A stretch of 64,000 bases of DNA from Neelides folsomi (Eukaryota > Arthropoda > Collembola > Neelipleona > Neelidae): positions 19,599-83,598 of the forward strand of contig JAQGBZ010000283.1 in NCBI GenBank assembly GCA_034687125.1, read 5' to 3'. Both the position numbers and the translations under genes were made by a program. The notes beneath the pieces were generated by a model. That model saw only the letters and a program-made list of their open reading frames with translations. It was not told the origin of the DNA and made no database searches. Positions 29,207-44,000 of this stretch are shown piece by piece. The stretch's first letter is position 1; each line of letters begins with the position of its first letter.

Positions 29207-29649
29207 TCTAATTGCAAACTTTTCTATTTAATTAAAAGAAATGAATAAGAACAAAATGACCATTTAATAAAAAGGGTCATTTTGTTAAAAAAAGCGGAAA
29301 TCATAACACTAAAAGTTGCGACGTTTGAAGTAAAAAATAATAAAAGTATTATTTTTTGATGATTTAGTCTATCTGCGGCCCTCGCTTCTGCCTCGTTTCA
29401 TAATTAATGGGGCGAATGAAAAATCCCATTTGTTCTTCATGTCCTTTGAAGGGCGAGTGAGGGATTAAATGAGAGATTTCTCTTGAAGCAGCTTGGAGCT
29501 TGAGAGTGATCGATAATCTCAACATGGGAACTCCCTTTGTCTCTCCGCTCATCTCAAAGAACTCATTTCCTTCGAATACACTTAAGATTAAGATGACATC
29601 CATAGAAGACTAAACACGTTGTCAACGCCCCGACAATCTCCAACTTCCC

Positions 29650-29845
29650 ATCAAAACATCCAAAATGACTCAAAAGACTCCAAAAGACCAATAGTGAGCC
29701 AAAAGACCCCAAAAGATCCAAAGTGAACTAAAAGCCCAATATGAACCAAAGGCACAATATACCGTAGTGAAGGAAAAGATCCAAAAACACAAAGTGGAAA
29801 AAAAGACCTCAAGAGAAGAACTCAAAGTGAATGAAAAAGATCAAT
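29650..29845. repeat. About 29-bp degenerate tandem repeat, A-rich
   Basis: Units built on agaycccaaaagayc followed by aagtgaac or tagtgagc recur about six times. They decay to the right into aaagtga and gaaaaagatc phrases. The strand is almost free of T in places, giving a strongly purine-plus-C stretch. Confidence 0.55.
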
Positions 29846-31808
29846 GAAGGAGAATGGACATTTATGAAATATTAGATTCTGTCTCCGACCCATAATTCAA
29901 ATTTTGTGGAATATGAGGGATGTGTGGAGGGCGGGTTGTTGTGGGGGGATTTGAAGGTAAATGATGATTCCTTTTCGGAGCCTCCAGGTTCGACTTTCAA
30001 TTTCCTCCAGGCCCCAACTCCGCCCATCCTCATCTAATTCAAGAGGCAATCTCGGCCCAATTACCTCAGCTCATGAGTTGCATTAGTAGCAAACCAATTT
30101 CATTTATTCTTTAAAAACTTTCCCTTCGCCGCCAACATACAAATTGGGGTTGTTTTCTCTCAATGGAGCAAATCCATAAAGCAAATAAGTTCGATGCATG
30201 CGAAAAGTAAACATGAACTCTTTTTTGTTTATTCATATTAACTTTATGTTCACTTTATATACAAAACTTACATATTCAACACATTCAATACAAAATATCT
30301 TCCCTACTACCATATACAGAATCTGTAATAAAGTTACCTATACAAAAGTTATAAATAAAATCCATTTACAGATACAGAAAAGTTTCCATTGGGTATAATA
30401 CAATAAATGTATGTATCAGTATAACTGTATAAAAAGTGGAAGAATACGCACGTATCAATTTCAAAGAAACGCTGTATATTTAAATATTCAACAACAAGCT
30501 ATCAATTGGTGTTTGGTTTGTGTGTAACAATACATAATACATTTTGTCTCTGTTATACATAGTATATGGTATATCAGTCCCTCAAGGGTAGTTTAATATG
30601 ATAAAACAAATGATCCGTTGTGTAGTTTATCCATAGCTAAGTATGATGCGAAGCTACTTAACAAATTACCATCTCCCACACTCGCCCAAACTTTCCGATT
30701 TTTCCCTGGAAAGTGAATTTTGAATCCTTTTATCCTAATTTCCTCCTGCTCAGGGTTCTCCCAAATATCCCTAGAGTTGGAGAGTTGAGAACGACCCCGC
30801 CCCTCCCTCCCACCCGATCACTCTCAGATCAACCCGGGAGAAAGTTTTCTTTTAAAGTACATGATAAACTCCTGGAGTGTAATAGGATTAGCGATAGAAT
30901 AAATGGGAATCCCCGCCGTGGCGCCGGACGCTCAGCTCAACCCATCGCCCATCTTCACTTCTTTCTCAAACACACTTCCCTATCTTTGAACATTATCTCA
31001 CTTACTTTCAAATATACCGTTCATATATCCAAATACCAGACACGTGTTCATCCTTAAGAAAGATTACTGCCCCTACCATACTTACAGGATTATAATACTT
31101 TGATTCACTTACACTTACACTTATACCAAACACACATCTACTAGATATATCTTTAGGTATAAGTTCGTATAAGTAAATAAGTATCAATATATAATTTAAA
31201 CTTAAGTGTAGTATACGTATTTATTTATTTTTATACTGTATTTACAAGTAGAGTATAAATATATTAGGCATATTTAGTTAGGTGTAAGTTTGTAGTTTGA
31301 AGCGTAAAAGGAATTCTTTTGAAAGTAAATCGAAGTGAAGGGTAAAAAGTGAAAGTGGGATCTTTTAGTTTTGCGAAGGTATTTGTACAATTTTCTCTTA
31401 TTGCGCTTTTTCGGGACTCCATCCATCTCGTTTCGAGAGGACCGCGTGGGTTTGAATGCGAAAGTAGGGCCAACGTTTTGAGGATCGATCCCTTTTGTCT
31501 GTGTGGGTCTAATCGGAGTGTGTATCTAATCACTCGCGACACGGATGCCCTCGAGAGCCATCGGATCTCCCTTAGAGAGGAGGTGAGGTAATGAGGAAAA
31601 TACCCCGATCCATCACCCCAACCACCGCAGCCCTCCCCCCATTAAACAGACGAAGGATCATTTATTTCAATCTTAAACTCCCGTACATTGCAATTAGGAC
31701 CCTTAAAACCCCAATCTCAAATGCACAATTTCCTACTTAAATAATAGTTAAATTCCCATTAATGCCGCACATCTTTCACAGTTAACCTCCAATGCACTTC
31801 CGAAATCA

Positions 31809-31950
31809 CACTAAAATAACCCAAATAACTTTAATAAACTAAATCACTTAAATTAACAAAATTTAAATCACTTAAATAAACCAATTTAAACATAATAATG
31901 TCCAATTTTAACATAACTTGCTTAAAAACCAAAGATAAATCACCTAAATA
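31809..31950. repeat. Degenerate repeat, aaatcacttaaat core
   Basis: aaatcacttaaat occurs at about 31841 and 31865, with a variant aaatcacctaaat near 31936, separated by aaataa and aattta phrases. It is a small decayed array. Confidence 0.45.
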
Positions 31951-33322
31951 TTATATTTAATTTACTTTAAAACATGATAATCTAAATGATGCGAAAGAAC
32001 AATTGTAATAATTGATTCAAAACAAGTAATTGGATAATTCATAAATGGTTTATAATAATTCTGCAAAAGGAAAATTGCACTTTGGGTTCATTATCAATTC
32101 ATGTATTTATGAGGGCATTTATGAATATTTAATTGATGGAATAATAAATATTATTGATGCTGTGAAGAGACTTGACTTATGTATAAAGTAAAGTGGGCCA
32201 GGAGGCAAAGAGCGGCACAATGGGAATTCCAATTAATTTTTCAGGAGAAAGTGAAAGCTCTTAAAACCCTTCCGGTCCTTTTGTCTCTCCCAAAAATAAA
32301 AATGGTCAACAGAGGGTGGAGAAAGAACAAAGAACAACCCACAAGGGAAATTCTCATTTGAATTGGAGTGATGGAAGTTTATTATATGGACCCTGAGTGC
32401 CTTTATGATTCTGAAGGTAAAATTGGGAACGCATAGGAAATCTCCCTATATTTTCTCTCCAAGGAGAAATTTTCAAATCATTTAATATTTCTAACACACT
32501 CCCTTCACAATGTAAGGTTATATTGGCCAGTTTCAACTCCCACTCAAACTTTCATTCGTCCTACTTCCAACCCTTATAGATTGTAAAAAAATAATAAATG
32601 TCTTCGTATCTGATTGTATGTCTTTCCTTACATTTATTTTACAGTCTTTATTTCTGTATATATAAATATATATTTCTGTATATATTTCTATATACCAGTA
32701 GTATACCATACTTATTTAAGCTGTAACTTATAAATGCTGAAATAGCCTTATATAGAGGACTTAAAAATAATGTGTATTTTTTATTTTGTATTTACTTATA
32801 TCTGCTATTTATGGCGTATTATATGGGATATTATATGTCATACTTATACAATATATTGTATTATATTTTTTATAGTTGTAAGGAGTTGTGTGGAAGTTAT
32901 TGGCCGAGTGGCCGTGTTTTATTATATTTTTATTATATATATGAAATGTTTGGAGCATCTGGAGTGTCGTAAAGAAAGTTGGTTTGGTCTTCAATGGAAA
33001 AACAAGGCGAAATTGGAGAGTTTCGGGTATTTGGGATAGTTTCGGTGGCCAACCGTGTACCAACACCGGGTCGAAAAGGAAGGCGCGGAGGGGACATAAA
33101 GCATAAAAGAGAGTTATGCAGCTCATAACAACATCATTTATTTAATTTACCTCCGCCTACATTCAATTTCCCTTTATCAATCATTACTCTTCTCCATGAA
33201 ATCCAACCAAATGGGCAAACTCATCTTTCATTTAAATTGGATACTTTAATTTGACAGCCAAAATCTTTTCACTTCACCAACCGACTCCTAAAACCCTTCA
33301 AATTCAACTCTTTTTAAATGCA

Positions 33323-33520
33323 AATTTATTTAATTATACAAAATCTCTTAATTTATTTTAAATTCTTCCATTTATCTTTAATCCGTTCAATTATTATAAA
33401 TTCATCCATTTATTTTAAATTCCCTCATTTATTCCTTCCTGATTTATTCCGAATTCCATAATTTATTCAAAATTTCCTCAATTATTCAAATTTCCCTCGT
33501 TTATTTAAAATCTCATAAAT
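33323..33520. repeat. 19-20-bp degenerate tandem repeat, atttattt core
   Basis: About nine or ten units run through this stretch, each starting atttattt, atttatc or attatt and ending in a pyrimidine phrase such as attcctc, ttccatc or ccctcg. It is one of the longer arrays in the desert, and every unit has diverged. Confidence 0.55.
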
Positions 33521-36500
33521 ATTTTAGTGTCTTAATTTCCTTTTGCGAAACGAGTGAATTATTTATTTATTAAGGAATTAAGTGAATTGAAGAGGTTTAA
33601 AAAAAATCGTTGTTGACATAATTTATCTGAGGGCGTTATTTAGTAAAGACAGTTTTAAAAGTATTTGTTTTTACCAAATCATCCCAATTCCAAAAGCCTG
33701 GCCATTAATTTCAAAATGGGGTATTTGAGTCAGAGGGGAACTAAGATTGAGAAATGGGTGAAAGATAGAGGAAAATACCTGTGAGTTTTATCCTGAAAAG
33801 TTTGTAGTTTATTTCCGCTGCAGAACTTGTCGGTTCATGGTGCGAGGAAGGAAGGAACGTTGAGAACGTGATGAATTTCAACCTCCTTTTAAACGCTCTC
33901 CTGCAAGGTAATAAAATCCGATTGATTCGCCAATTTGTCATCCAGAGAAATTTATGCTTAGGGAAGGGGAGGAAACGGAAAAACTTTGGCGCTCCACATT
34001 TGAATCTTGATTCATTGCCTTCCAGATTTTAACCTTGTTACCTCTCCGATAAATGAGGCTCAAAAGTGGACACCCTCAACTTTCCCTCTTTTTATCTCTC
34101 CGGAGGTTTGAAAAGGGAAAATCTGGGAAGTCAACATGCTCATGGAACGGTAAGGAAGACAAAGTGGGACTCCAAAGACGCGACTCTATCTTAATACTCA
34201 CAAAAACTCACACTCAAATCCTATAATCCAAATACACAATCACAAACTCTTAAGCCCATAAATAAATTCTACTTACAAACTATTCCTAATAAATCTTACT
34301 TTGATAAAAATAAGAAAAATCAGATAAAAATATATAAAATGGACAAATTCACAAAAAAAACATTTTTAAAAATCTTTTAAAAATTTTATTGGAAAATAAA
34401 AGTTCAGAAACCAGGATTTTTTTATAAATTCCATTTCCACTTTATAAAAATAAAATTTAAGAGGTTTTTACGTTTCGTTAAAAATAATATAGGTAAGTAT
34501 TTAAATATTTAAAAAAATCTTTTAATTGTTTAGTGAAAATCTATTTATTTTATTGAATTTTTAGATTTTTTTTAGATTGTTCCAATATTTATGAAGATGA
34601 CAAATGCAATTAAAATAATCCAAATTAATGTGAGAGTGAATGGGCTGAATGGGAGATTACATTTTTGTAATGTATATGGGCAACGTGTAAAGCTTGTTGT
34701 AAAAGGATTTAATAATGTAAAATGGGTAATCCTATAAGCCTCATTAAATCACATATGGCTCCACGTATAAATTGCATCCTTTTATTGTGAACCGGGAAGT
34801 TTGAGCTGAGTGCATCGCGTAACAAATAAAACATGTGGATGAGTTCACTCGGGCCCATTTGGATATTCGAAGATCGGGCGAAGAGGTCTCCATTGTGCAT
34901 GATTCATAAGCCCCCGCCTCCCTCACTCCCGAGATACATAATACATGTGTTAAGAGAAAAGTTTTTGGCACTTTTGGAAATTGATGAGACCCACATTTAC
35001 ATTTTCACATCTCCCAAGAATTCCTCTGATTTCAACCCCTCGTTTCCTTAAATCATTAATGAAACTTTCCTTCTCTCGTTAAAAGCCACGTTTTAATAAA
35101 AATAAATTCAAAAACTTTCTAATGATTCAACCTTTTTAAATATTTATTTAAACCGCCAATTTCAAATTTCCATGTAAAATATTTCACCCACCAATTTCAA
35201 ATCATTAAACACTCGTATAATAAATACATTTACTATATTTTAAATATATAGTACAATATGCCATATGTGTACTTATGGCACACTGTATATTATTTATATG
35301 TTTAAAAAGTCTGTTTAATATTGTTTCTTTTTGTGATTGTACTAATTGAGTTTAGATAAATTTGATAAGTTTGTTCTATTTTTTATGTAGAATTATTCGC
35401 TCTATTTGGCCTAAATGATTTATTGGGTAAAAAACAGGTCGTTTAATTAAAAAGCTTATTTATGTCCCTTCGCCCGCAATTACGTGGGAATCCATTTCAA
35501 TTTACCCGATTATTTTTTCGTATCGGTGGGCGCAGTGCGAAGCTCCATCAGCAGTTTTTTTCCTTTGAGGTCCACAGTGGGAGTCGCTTCCTCATCGCCG
35601 CTGCTCCCCTCGTAAATCTTTTCACTTCGCCCTTCCCAATTTATTTTTTACCCTCTCGCGAACCTACACATCTCATCACGTTTCATTTTACGCTCCTTCG
35701 GTCTCAACTCTAATGAGAAGGCCCAGAGAGAAATTTGAATCAATTCCAGTCCTATTTAACGTCATCATCCGCATTATCTCCAAAAGCTTTCCACCATACA
35801 ACACTCTGGCCATTGTGGTTGGAGCTTATATAACAAAAAATGAAATTCAATCTTTCCACAGTTTGAACCGCAAATTGAAATAGAAGATTTGAATTTCGGG
35901 CTTAGAAAACTATGCTCTATTTAAGATAGTTTATCCGAATATTGATTGAAGCAAATAATGAAATTCAGTCTTTAAATTCCAAACGGTTGCACTTTTTTAA
36001 ATTTAAAATATGGCGGGTATTTTAATTCAGTTATGAATTAATTTATAATATATTATTCATATTTTAAAGTCATAATTTATTGTAATTCATAATTTTAAAT
36101 TAAAATTTAATCTAAAATGCTGAATAGCAGAATTATTATTATGATAAAAAATCTTATTTAAGCTTCAGTTCAGTTTGGTTCGGACATTTGACAGAGATAA
36201 ATTTCCCAATTTTTAAATCAAGAGCCACTGGAGCTTTTCTATCTCAAATGGTCTTTGAGTCATCTGAGGGTTGAAGTTATAAATGCTGGTATGAGTCGTA
36301 TATGTATGAGAATGGTCGGAGAGTAATTCCTTAAAATTCCTAATCGAATCCGAATCGGATCATTCCACGTTCCAGTCGAATAGCTCCGATCCCACCCATT
36401 GTTCAAATCCTCGACGCTCCACTTGTCAAGTCAGTAAAAGTGAGTCACTCCATTCAGACCCCCAATCTCCCATTTCATACACGGAACAATAAGTCAATTT

Positions 36501-39500
36501 TATGTATACGGGATCTCTTTGGTCTGACTGAATCTAACCCTAGATGTACAATTAAGGCCATGTCATGAAGATTATACGAGGAGGTTATATTTATATGTAC
36601 ACATTTCATTCCACTCTTCCATGAAATGAGTCTGGGAATTGGCTTGTGAATAAATAGAACTATAAATGCATAACACAATCTTACAATTTGCCTCGAGAAA
36701 TCCCTCAGATTAAATTCACACCCTCCGACTTTCCTCATTTCCAAAATTCCACTTCAAAATGCATCCTAAATAATAAAGACACATTGCACACTTAATAAAC
36801 ACCAAAACCCGTTTCATACCCGTTTCTTAAATTCCTCCATAAAATGTCATTTTGTCATTTTAATCCAAATTTCAATTTTAAATATTCTGGCTCATGTAAA
36901 TGTCTTTTCAGTCATTGACTCAGAAGACAAATGGGAATCCATATAAAATACTATCTACAGATATTCTGTATACCTAACTATAACTACATATATTGATTCA
37001 TGTAGTGAATACTTAAAATGTTATAAATATAAAGAGATTCTTACAGTTATACTTGCCTTTAGCTTATAGGTGTAATAGAGCAATATGGTGAAATTGGAAA
37101 TGCATTGAGTGGAGAAAAGGAGGATTGTTATTGTTATTTTGTGAATTGAAAGTGGAATTTGAAATCCGTTCGGAAATTCCTGTTCTTCAATATGCAAGGA
37201 TAATTTATCCTGCCCTGTCAACGGGACGAAATAAAGTAGAGGAGAGAATCAACTCCTCATTTCGTTCCTTATCTTCCGGGATCCAGGAAGGCGGGAAGGA
37301 CAATAAATTGAGGATAATGGCCAATTCCTATCTATTCCTACACACTCTACATTTCATACATACATAATTCGGAAGGGTGATGTTTGGTTAGAATACCCGG
37401 GACAATCTTCGACCCTCCCTCATCATTATTTATACATCTATAGAGATGATCTCGGTGAGATGTCGCCATGTCGGGGAATTCCATTTACATTCGAAACTCA
37501 CCGCCAACTCTCCCATTAACAATTCTTATCGTGACATTTTAACTCTTAATGCACATTTGTTCAAACATTTGTACATTTCTACTTGCACAAAATTCATACA
37601 GAACACTATCGAGATATTGATTATATTACATTAATGCATTTGTTAAATCGTGCATGGATAAAGGTTTATTGTAAGCTGCTGAGTTGTGAAACTCAAAACC
37701 ACAATTGTCCATGCGGGATTTTTAAATTGGATGAAAAAACGGAAACTAAAGGTATGAATGTCTACGGTGTAAATGGGTTGATTGTGAAGAGAGGGAGGAG
37801 TAATTGATTAAACTTAACCCTTTTGTATATGGGGGATCCATTCATATGGACGGCAGATGTAAGTGAGGGAAATTTTCATCGGGTCGGTCGGATTGAGTTG
37901 AATTGAATGCCCATCGCCCCTCCCTTATTAATCTCACTCCGCAAGAATGAAAAAGACAAAAGGGAAAGGTTCGAATCCAACTCCCCAATACAAAACTACC
38001 AATTTATTCCCCTTGTCCTCCCCAGATGTTCAACTCTATGAATATCCCTCGGACACCAAGACACTCAGATTTCACTAAAATTCACTACGAATATACATAC
38101 ATAAATATACCTACAATATCTTCCCCAAATGATATAAATTCTATACTGTATTCGTACATATAAAATATATATCTATTTGTATTCTGTTCAATATAATTCA
38201 TCTACCTATACCGCATTTGTATGAATGGATCTCATGTGAAGATTCTCCCTTTCTCCGATTCTTTCAATGTTGAATTGAGTCTGAGTGGAGCTGTGAGGGA
38301 AAAGAAGGGAAATCCAATCGAGTGACTCAGGTTTTGGAATAAGCTGACAGTGACGCGATGAACAAGATGAACCTCTGTATGTTGAATCCATATGTTGGAC
38401 GAATGTTGACTGTATGTTGGCTGTGTATGGTGCTTTCTAATCTTTCCTCATCATCCCCATCTTTCACACACGAGGGAGGAATGATGCGTGACGGCGGTAA
38501 CGAAGGTCCTCAATGGCCCCGACCGCCTGCCGCACAATAAAAATCCCCCGAAAAAATAATCAACTCCGGATCATTTTTCCAAGTACCAGAACCGTCCGTA
38601 TACAATTGACTCATAATGATCGGCGGCTGTGTGGAGGGAAGACAGAGATAAACTGCACACGTCCAAGAAGAAAAGATTTGAATTAACGTAAAATATTCAT
38701 CTCCTATACATATCCCATATTTTCATATATTTCATATATCATTTATATTCTTATCATTATGTCTTCTTTATAACATTTATACAATGTAAAGAATAAAAGT
38801 ACACATATGGTATAAAGGAAATTACTTGGTATATGCACATGAATATTATATGCATGAATGACGTTTATATTGTCGAGTCTAAATAAATATTATTATGATT
38901 GAAAGCCGGTTGGGTCTTTAAGGAGGAGGTCGTTAGTTCAATAAACTAATTTTTGATTAGCGAGAGAGTCAATTAGACACAGTGGGTGTGTAAATAGGGG
39001 ACTCACCATGTTACAAAGTAACAATTTCCCCACTCCTCTCAATTTCTATCAAGTTCTCTCTCCGGTCGCATAATTCTACAATATTCTATTCTAAATTCTA
39101 GCTCTGTTATATATTAAGTTTTATACTAACTAAGCATTTGTATTTATAGTGTAGTTGTATATGTAGCCAATTCAAACCCAAGTTGACTGTGAGTTGAGTG
39201 ACGTTGGGGTAAATGTGTGGGGAGAAGGAAGGTCTTTTGTCCACCGTTCTCTTCATCAAACCTCTCAATTCTCCTCATTCATCCGGAAAAGAGCGGAGGG
39301 CAAAGAGGTCAATTGATGAATGGAATTGAGTCGAGGGCTTCTTTGGCTGTTCAATCAATGAACAAATTTCAGGACCTTTTTAATGTACACAAGTTCATAA
39401 AACCCTCATAGGAATCATACGATTCACCTTTGTGAAAATAAGCCCATTGTGGTTCTGATATATCACTATGAATATATTTTCTGAAGTTAAAATGGTATAG

Positions 39501-40660
39501 CCATATATGTAAATATATGGTTTAGCTATATGCGAATCCTTGGGAAATGAATAAAAGGACAAAGGGGCAGGTGAGGGAATTCTTTTTTCCGCACAACGAT
39601 GAATTTCAACAGCCTTTTTAAGGGATCTTCACAAATTAAATGCATTCATTGTCAGCTCCCCATTTGCATCCCTTTTGAGCCAAAGCCCCTTTGAATTTTA
39701 ATTCAAAAGGATCAAGGAATTAACCTCACGGTTGGAATGAGGTTAAAAGCTGAAATGTTTTAAAATTCTTCTTTTTTACAAATTTCCCTTTCTATTGTTT
39801 AAGTAATAAGCAGCAAATTTTTACGGAACAGTTTTATAAAGTGAAAAAATGAAGTTTTACTGTTCTTCTTCAATATACTTCTAATAGGAGTTTTAGTAGG
39901 ACAACCTTCAACAATTTGAACATGGAAATATGAAAGAGCACGAAATAATAAAAAGTTATAAAAGAAGAATTAAAAGTAAAAAGGAAACGTAAAACATTAA
40001 ATTCCTATGGCTTTTCTCCTTTTATATTCTATTGAATCCAAGGGGTTGAGCGGGGCAGCGAAGAGTCAAAGAACTTGACGCATAAAAACGGAATGAGTTG
40101 GGTAATTAATTGCAATACTCTTCCAGGCTCCCCAAGTCCCCATGCATAAATACCTGGATTAAAAATGGGCTGAATGGGGAAGTTAATGCACGAGCATGGA
40201 GATTAAAAAGGAATAAAGTGAATTTCTTTATTGTGTGTTGAGGAGTTTGACAGGGGAGCAAATAGAAAATGCAACCAACGGGGTCCCCCCATTGTAATAA
40301 ACTCAAACCCAAGTTGAATATTTGATGAAAGCGAAGGCGACGAAGAAAATTCACTTTCTCGGCCTTTGTATCTCACCCTATGGACAAGGTGCAGCAAGGT
40401 AGAGCTGAAAGCTTCCTCATTATGCCGTTTCACTCCATGTGCCTATTTAACCTATTTGTATAATGTTGGATGACTTTCCTTATGAACCCTCGAGGTTGAA
40501 AGTGATTTAATGCAAATAATCAAAAATGAACTTTGCTCCATTTTCCATATGCAAATTAATGTAGGTAATAAACAGTAATAACCCAAATAACAATAAAATA
40601 ATAGGCAGCATTATAAGCAATAATGAATGAAGATAAATCCTTGGTGTAATTAAAGTTGGA

Positions 40661-40712
40661 AAATTATTCAAAGATTATTCATATATTGTTCAATGATTAT
40701 TCAATGATAATT
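40661..40712. repeat. About 13-bp tandem repeat, gattattcaa core
   Basis: Phrases attattcaa, gattattcat, tgttcaat and gattattcaat follow each other with about 13-bp period over 50 bases. Confidence 0.55.
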
Positions 40713-40834
40713 TCTCTTGAGGAACAATTAACAATTAAAGAGAAGTGTATAAGATATAATAGAATATTCTTGATTAGCATACATTACCTATATAGATATT
40801 ATGTATGTAATATACATAGTTAACAAGTAATAGA

Positions 40835-40920
40835 GAAATGTATTACTTATAAAGAAAGTATCATGTATTATATCATTTACAAAGAAAGGCTTTGTAAATG
40901 TATTATTTATAAAGAAAAGA
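40835..40920. repeat. Tandem repeat with internal hairpin
   Basis: Three units of about 28-30 bp share atgtatta followed by ttataaagaaa or ttacaaagaaa. Inside the middle unit, atttacaaag (40875-40884) and ctttgtaaat (40890-40899) are perfect 10-bp inverted arms around a 5-base loop. Confidence 0.6.
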
Positions 40921-40958
40921 ATAATGAGTAGAAAGTCATTGTCGAGAAAATGATTGTG

Positions 40959-40992
40959 AAATGAAGTAGGTAAATGAAGTAGCGAAATGAAG
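40959..40992. repeat. 15-bp tandem repeat, aaatgaagtag core
   Basis: Two full copies and one partial copy of a unit beginning aaatgaag follow each other directly. Confidence 0.65.
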
Positions 40993-43900
40993 GTTGTAAT
41001 TTGAAGCAACTTACAGTGAAGGAAGGTATTGAAGTAGGGAATTAAACGCCTACTCTCTCGCTTTCTCCATCCTTCCCAATGGTTCCCAAATGACAGTGAT
41101 TGGGAGTTTGGGTAGCGGAACTTCATTTCCATTGTTCGCGTGTGGTTGAAAGAACTTCCTCCCAAATGACTCAAACGAGGAACCCACGCAGGAAAAGAAG
41201 GCTGATGGATGGAGGGAAGATCTCAGGGCTCATTAAGAAATTGACTCTCCCCGTCTTCCCTCATTAAGAACATAAAAGGAAATGATAAGATCCCAACAAA
41301 GCTCCAAATAACCCTCCATTACACATTCACTTACAACTTTACTTCCTCCACCTTTCATCTCAAAATAATTAATAATTAAAGTCAAGACTCAACCACTCTC
41401 TTATTAAATTCCTAAACAGGGGAATTACATAGAACAATAACTAGAATTTTCTATATTAAAATATCATTCTGTAATATCAAATATTCAAATTGTCATTTCT
41501 TGTATATTTTTGAACGTCCCAGACACTTTATAATCTTTTGTTTAATTTATTATTATTTTATTATAAATAATACTTTTGTAACAGTAATATTTATCTTGTC
41601 TAAAAGGACAGTAAATACACGATGCATAAAACTAACTGTTAGTTAAACATTTTTATCAAAATTTTTGCGTCTTCATCCTGTTTTTTCAAAAATCATAATT
41701 TAACGGAATTTTTTGTTAGTCATAAATTTATGTCAATGACTAAATAAACAAGAGATAAATTTTAATCTTGGAAAGAATTTTGCCCAAAATTAAAATAATA
41801 AAAAGAGTCATAAAGGATTTATTTTTATCCTTTTTATCATAAATTCATAATGGATAAGATAATAAGAGTTTTTTATGCTCAACAATTTGGAAAATTTGCC
41901 AGAACTTTCAACGCGGTTGTCCAACGGAGGAATTCGGATAAGTGAAAAGTGAAACGGAATCCTTTTGGTGAAATCTTAGTGGGGAAGTTTGAGGAGAATT
42001 GTTTAAGAAACTCTGCCTTTCTTCTTTCCCATTCCTTCCACCTTCCACTCACATGAACTTTTTCCTATCCAAAACTCATTTGAGAACATTTGAGATTTGA
42101 GAACATGGGGAGACACAGAGAGAAGAAATAAGGAGAGATGTTGAGAGATTTGAGATGGACGCGGTTGAAGATATTTAAGATATATAACCAAGATATGCAT
42201 ATAAAATATATAGAGAAATGTCTGAGGAATCTCCACTAACTAAATATAGGTTCCCCTCTAAGAAAACAATGGAGATCGAGTTACCAGACTTGTGGACCCG
42301 ATGAGCACAACATTACACTCCTGCTTATTTACTCATTAAAAGCCCTGAGTTGAAGGAGCACCCGCGGGCATTTCGGGATATAAACGCCTCCACTTCACTC
42401 CCGCAACACGCCCTTTCAAATATCATTCCATTTTAATTATATGCAACTCCCTTCCAACTCCTAACGATCCCGAGAATCCAACCTTTGTCAACTTTGTTAT
42501 GTCTTCTGTCTGTCTGCTAAAATAATGAGTCCCCATTCAAATATTCACGATTCAATAGTAGAAAAGAATTGAGCAGAATTCTTAAAAATAAGGATTCCTT
42601 AAAAGAGAATTTTCTTTTGAAATGAAAGAAATAATTTAATGGAGTTGATGATGGAAGTTAATATACTAAACTTATATTGGATTAATATACAGAATAAAAT
42701 AAATGAATATACAGAGATATATGATATGTCAATATAGGAAAAGTTGGTATTATAAAAAATTATAAGTAGTTATGATTCTGGTTAATATTAAAGAAATGAT
42801 TGAATGAATGAAAAAGGATAAAAAAGAAATGCAAGTTGTTTACATAATTGAGGATTTTCCTTATCGCTTTCTAATGGTCTGCAATCCATCTTCATAAATC
42901 AACGTTGGCGCATTGAGAACTGAAGGTTTACATTTATTCATGTCTGTCTCTTGGAGATCTCTTAATGTTCTTTCCCATCCACACGTTCACTTCCGATTCC
43001 TCTTTGACAGATTGCTCCTTCACAAATCCACTTTACCTGATCTACGCATTCCATGGGAAAATATTATTTTTTACACCCAAAAATGATTTAAAAGCTTTCA
43101 TAATCCACAAAATGATCTATGCCTTGAAAACTTACTAAACTAAAAACATTTTTACATTATTAAAACATCAATTCATAATTCATCTGTCTCATATGAAAAA
43201 CGTAAGTTTAATACATTTTACAATACAAATAATATACATACTAAAACATAGAGTACATGATACATAACACGAGTATATACCTGTACAGTATGTATTTTAC
43301 TTACATACAAGATATGTACAGAATATTTATTGTGAAAGTCAAATATATAATTTACTATTAAAAATATTGAGAAATTTTGATCAAATTAAAAATAAAGATT
43401 GAAAAACAGCAGGAAAAAATGATATACAACCCAAAATAAAACTTTGAAGCATTGTGGAAGAATTCTTCAAAGAGGATTGCCGGATTCAATGGATGATGTA
43501 TGAGGACCAGATTTACACATATCCCTTATAAATTCCCATATCCATGTATCCATACAAACCATATTGGAGGAATATCCTTATATTATACATATAAAAGCAT
43601 TAAGCCTTTCTATACAGAGTCTCTTAGGAGAGAGTATTATGTTATAATAAAGGAAAATATAGTCACAAGATGAAGTTCAATTCTTTCAAAGAGAAATATT
43701 GTAGAGAAGAATCCATATATCAAATTGAAGTATCTCCCAACCCGCGTCTTTGAATATATCCTTAAAATACTCCCCATCGATTCTCCTTATTCCCTCCCCA
43801 TGAATATATTCATTTTCTTATTGTCATAAGATTGAAGGTAAATCCGCTCAACTTCTCTTTTCTTCTCCACTTCAAAGGTTCCAATGAAAAAATATTGACC

Positions 43901-44000
43901 AGAGGTAAAATTACAATTCGTGAATCAATTTAATCAATTTATACAAAATAATATAAAAGTTTTGTATTTACTCTTGTAAAAATATTTATAATTTTATTTG

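Larger units (their letters stand above)
23001..30100. other. Non-coding, mosaic texture
   Basis: No gene seen. TA-rich or A/T-rich stretches lie at 23040-23240, 24780-25060, 26050-26400, 27000-27120, 27690-27950, 28300-28620 and 28980-29340. GC-richer stretches include 23260-23860, 25090-25920 and 29900-30060. None of the open frames, all under about 100 codons, shows a domain. Confidence 0.55.
30101..36200. other. Non-coding, mosaic texture
   Basis: No gene seen. TA-rich or AT-rich stretches lie at 30190-30620, 31000-31300, 31740-32170, 32560-32950, 34200-34580, 35040-35420 and 35740-36170. GC-richer stretches lie at 30660-30970, 31340-31640, 33700-34170 and 35460-35710. No domain-bearing frame. 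Confidence 0.55.
36201..44000. other. Non-coding, mosaic texture
   Basis: No gene seen. TA-rich stretches lie at 36740-37080, 38080-38220, 38680-38900, 39070-39180, 40440-41000, 41280-41850, 42420-42860 and 43140-43440. GC-richer stretches lie at 37190-37540, 37840-38060, 38250-38660 and 41030-41270. The minus frame 40788-41174 (128 codons) is low in complexity and overlaps tandem repeats. Confidence 0.55.

Noticed and set aside
37968-37978. tRNA-like T-loop ggttcgaatcc
   Set aside because: The flanking bases do not pair as a T-stem, and no acceptor, D or anticodon arm with promoter boxes can be placed upstream.
40788-41174. Minus-strand frame of 128 codons
   Set aside because: Much of it translates the tandem repeats at 40835-40992, giving repetitive F-I-N-T text. 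It is not a plausible gene.
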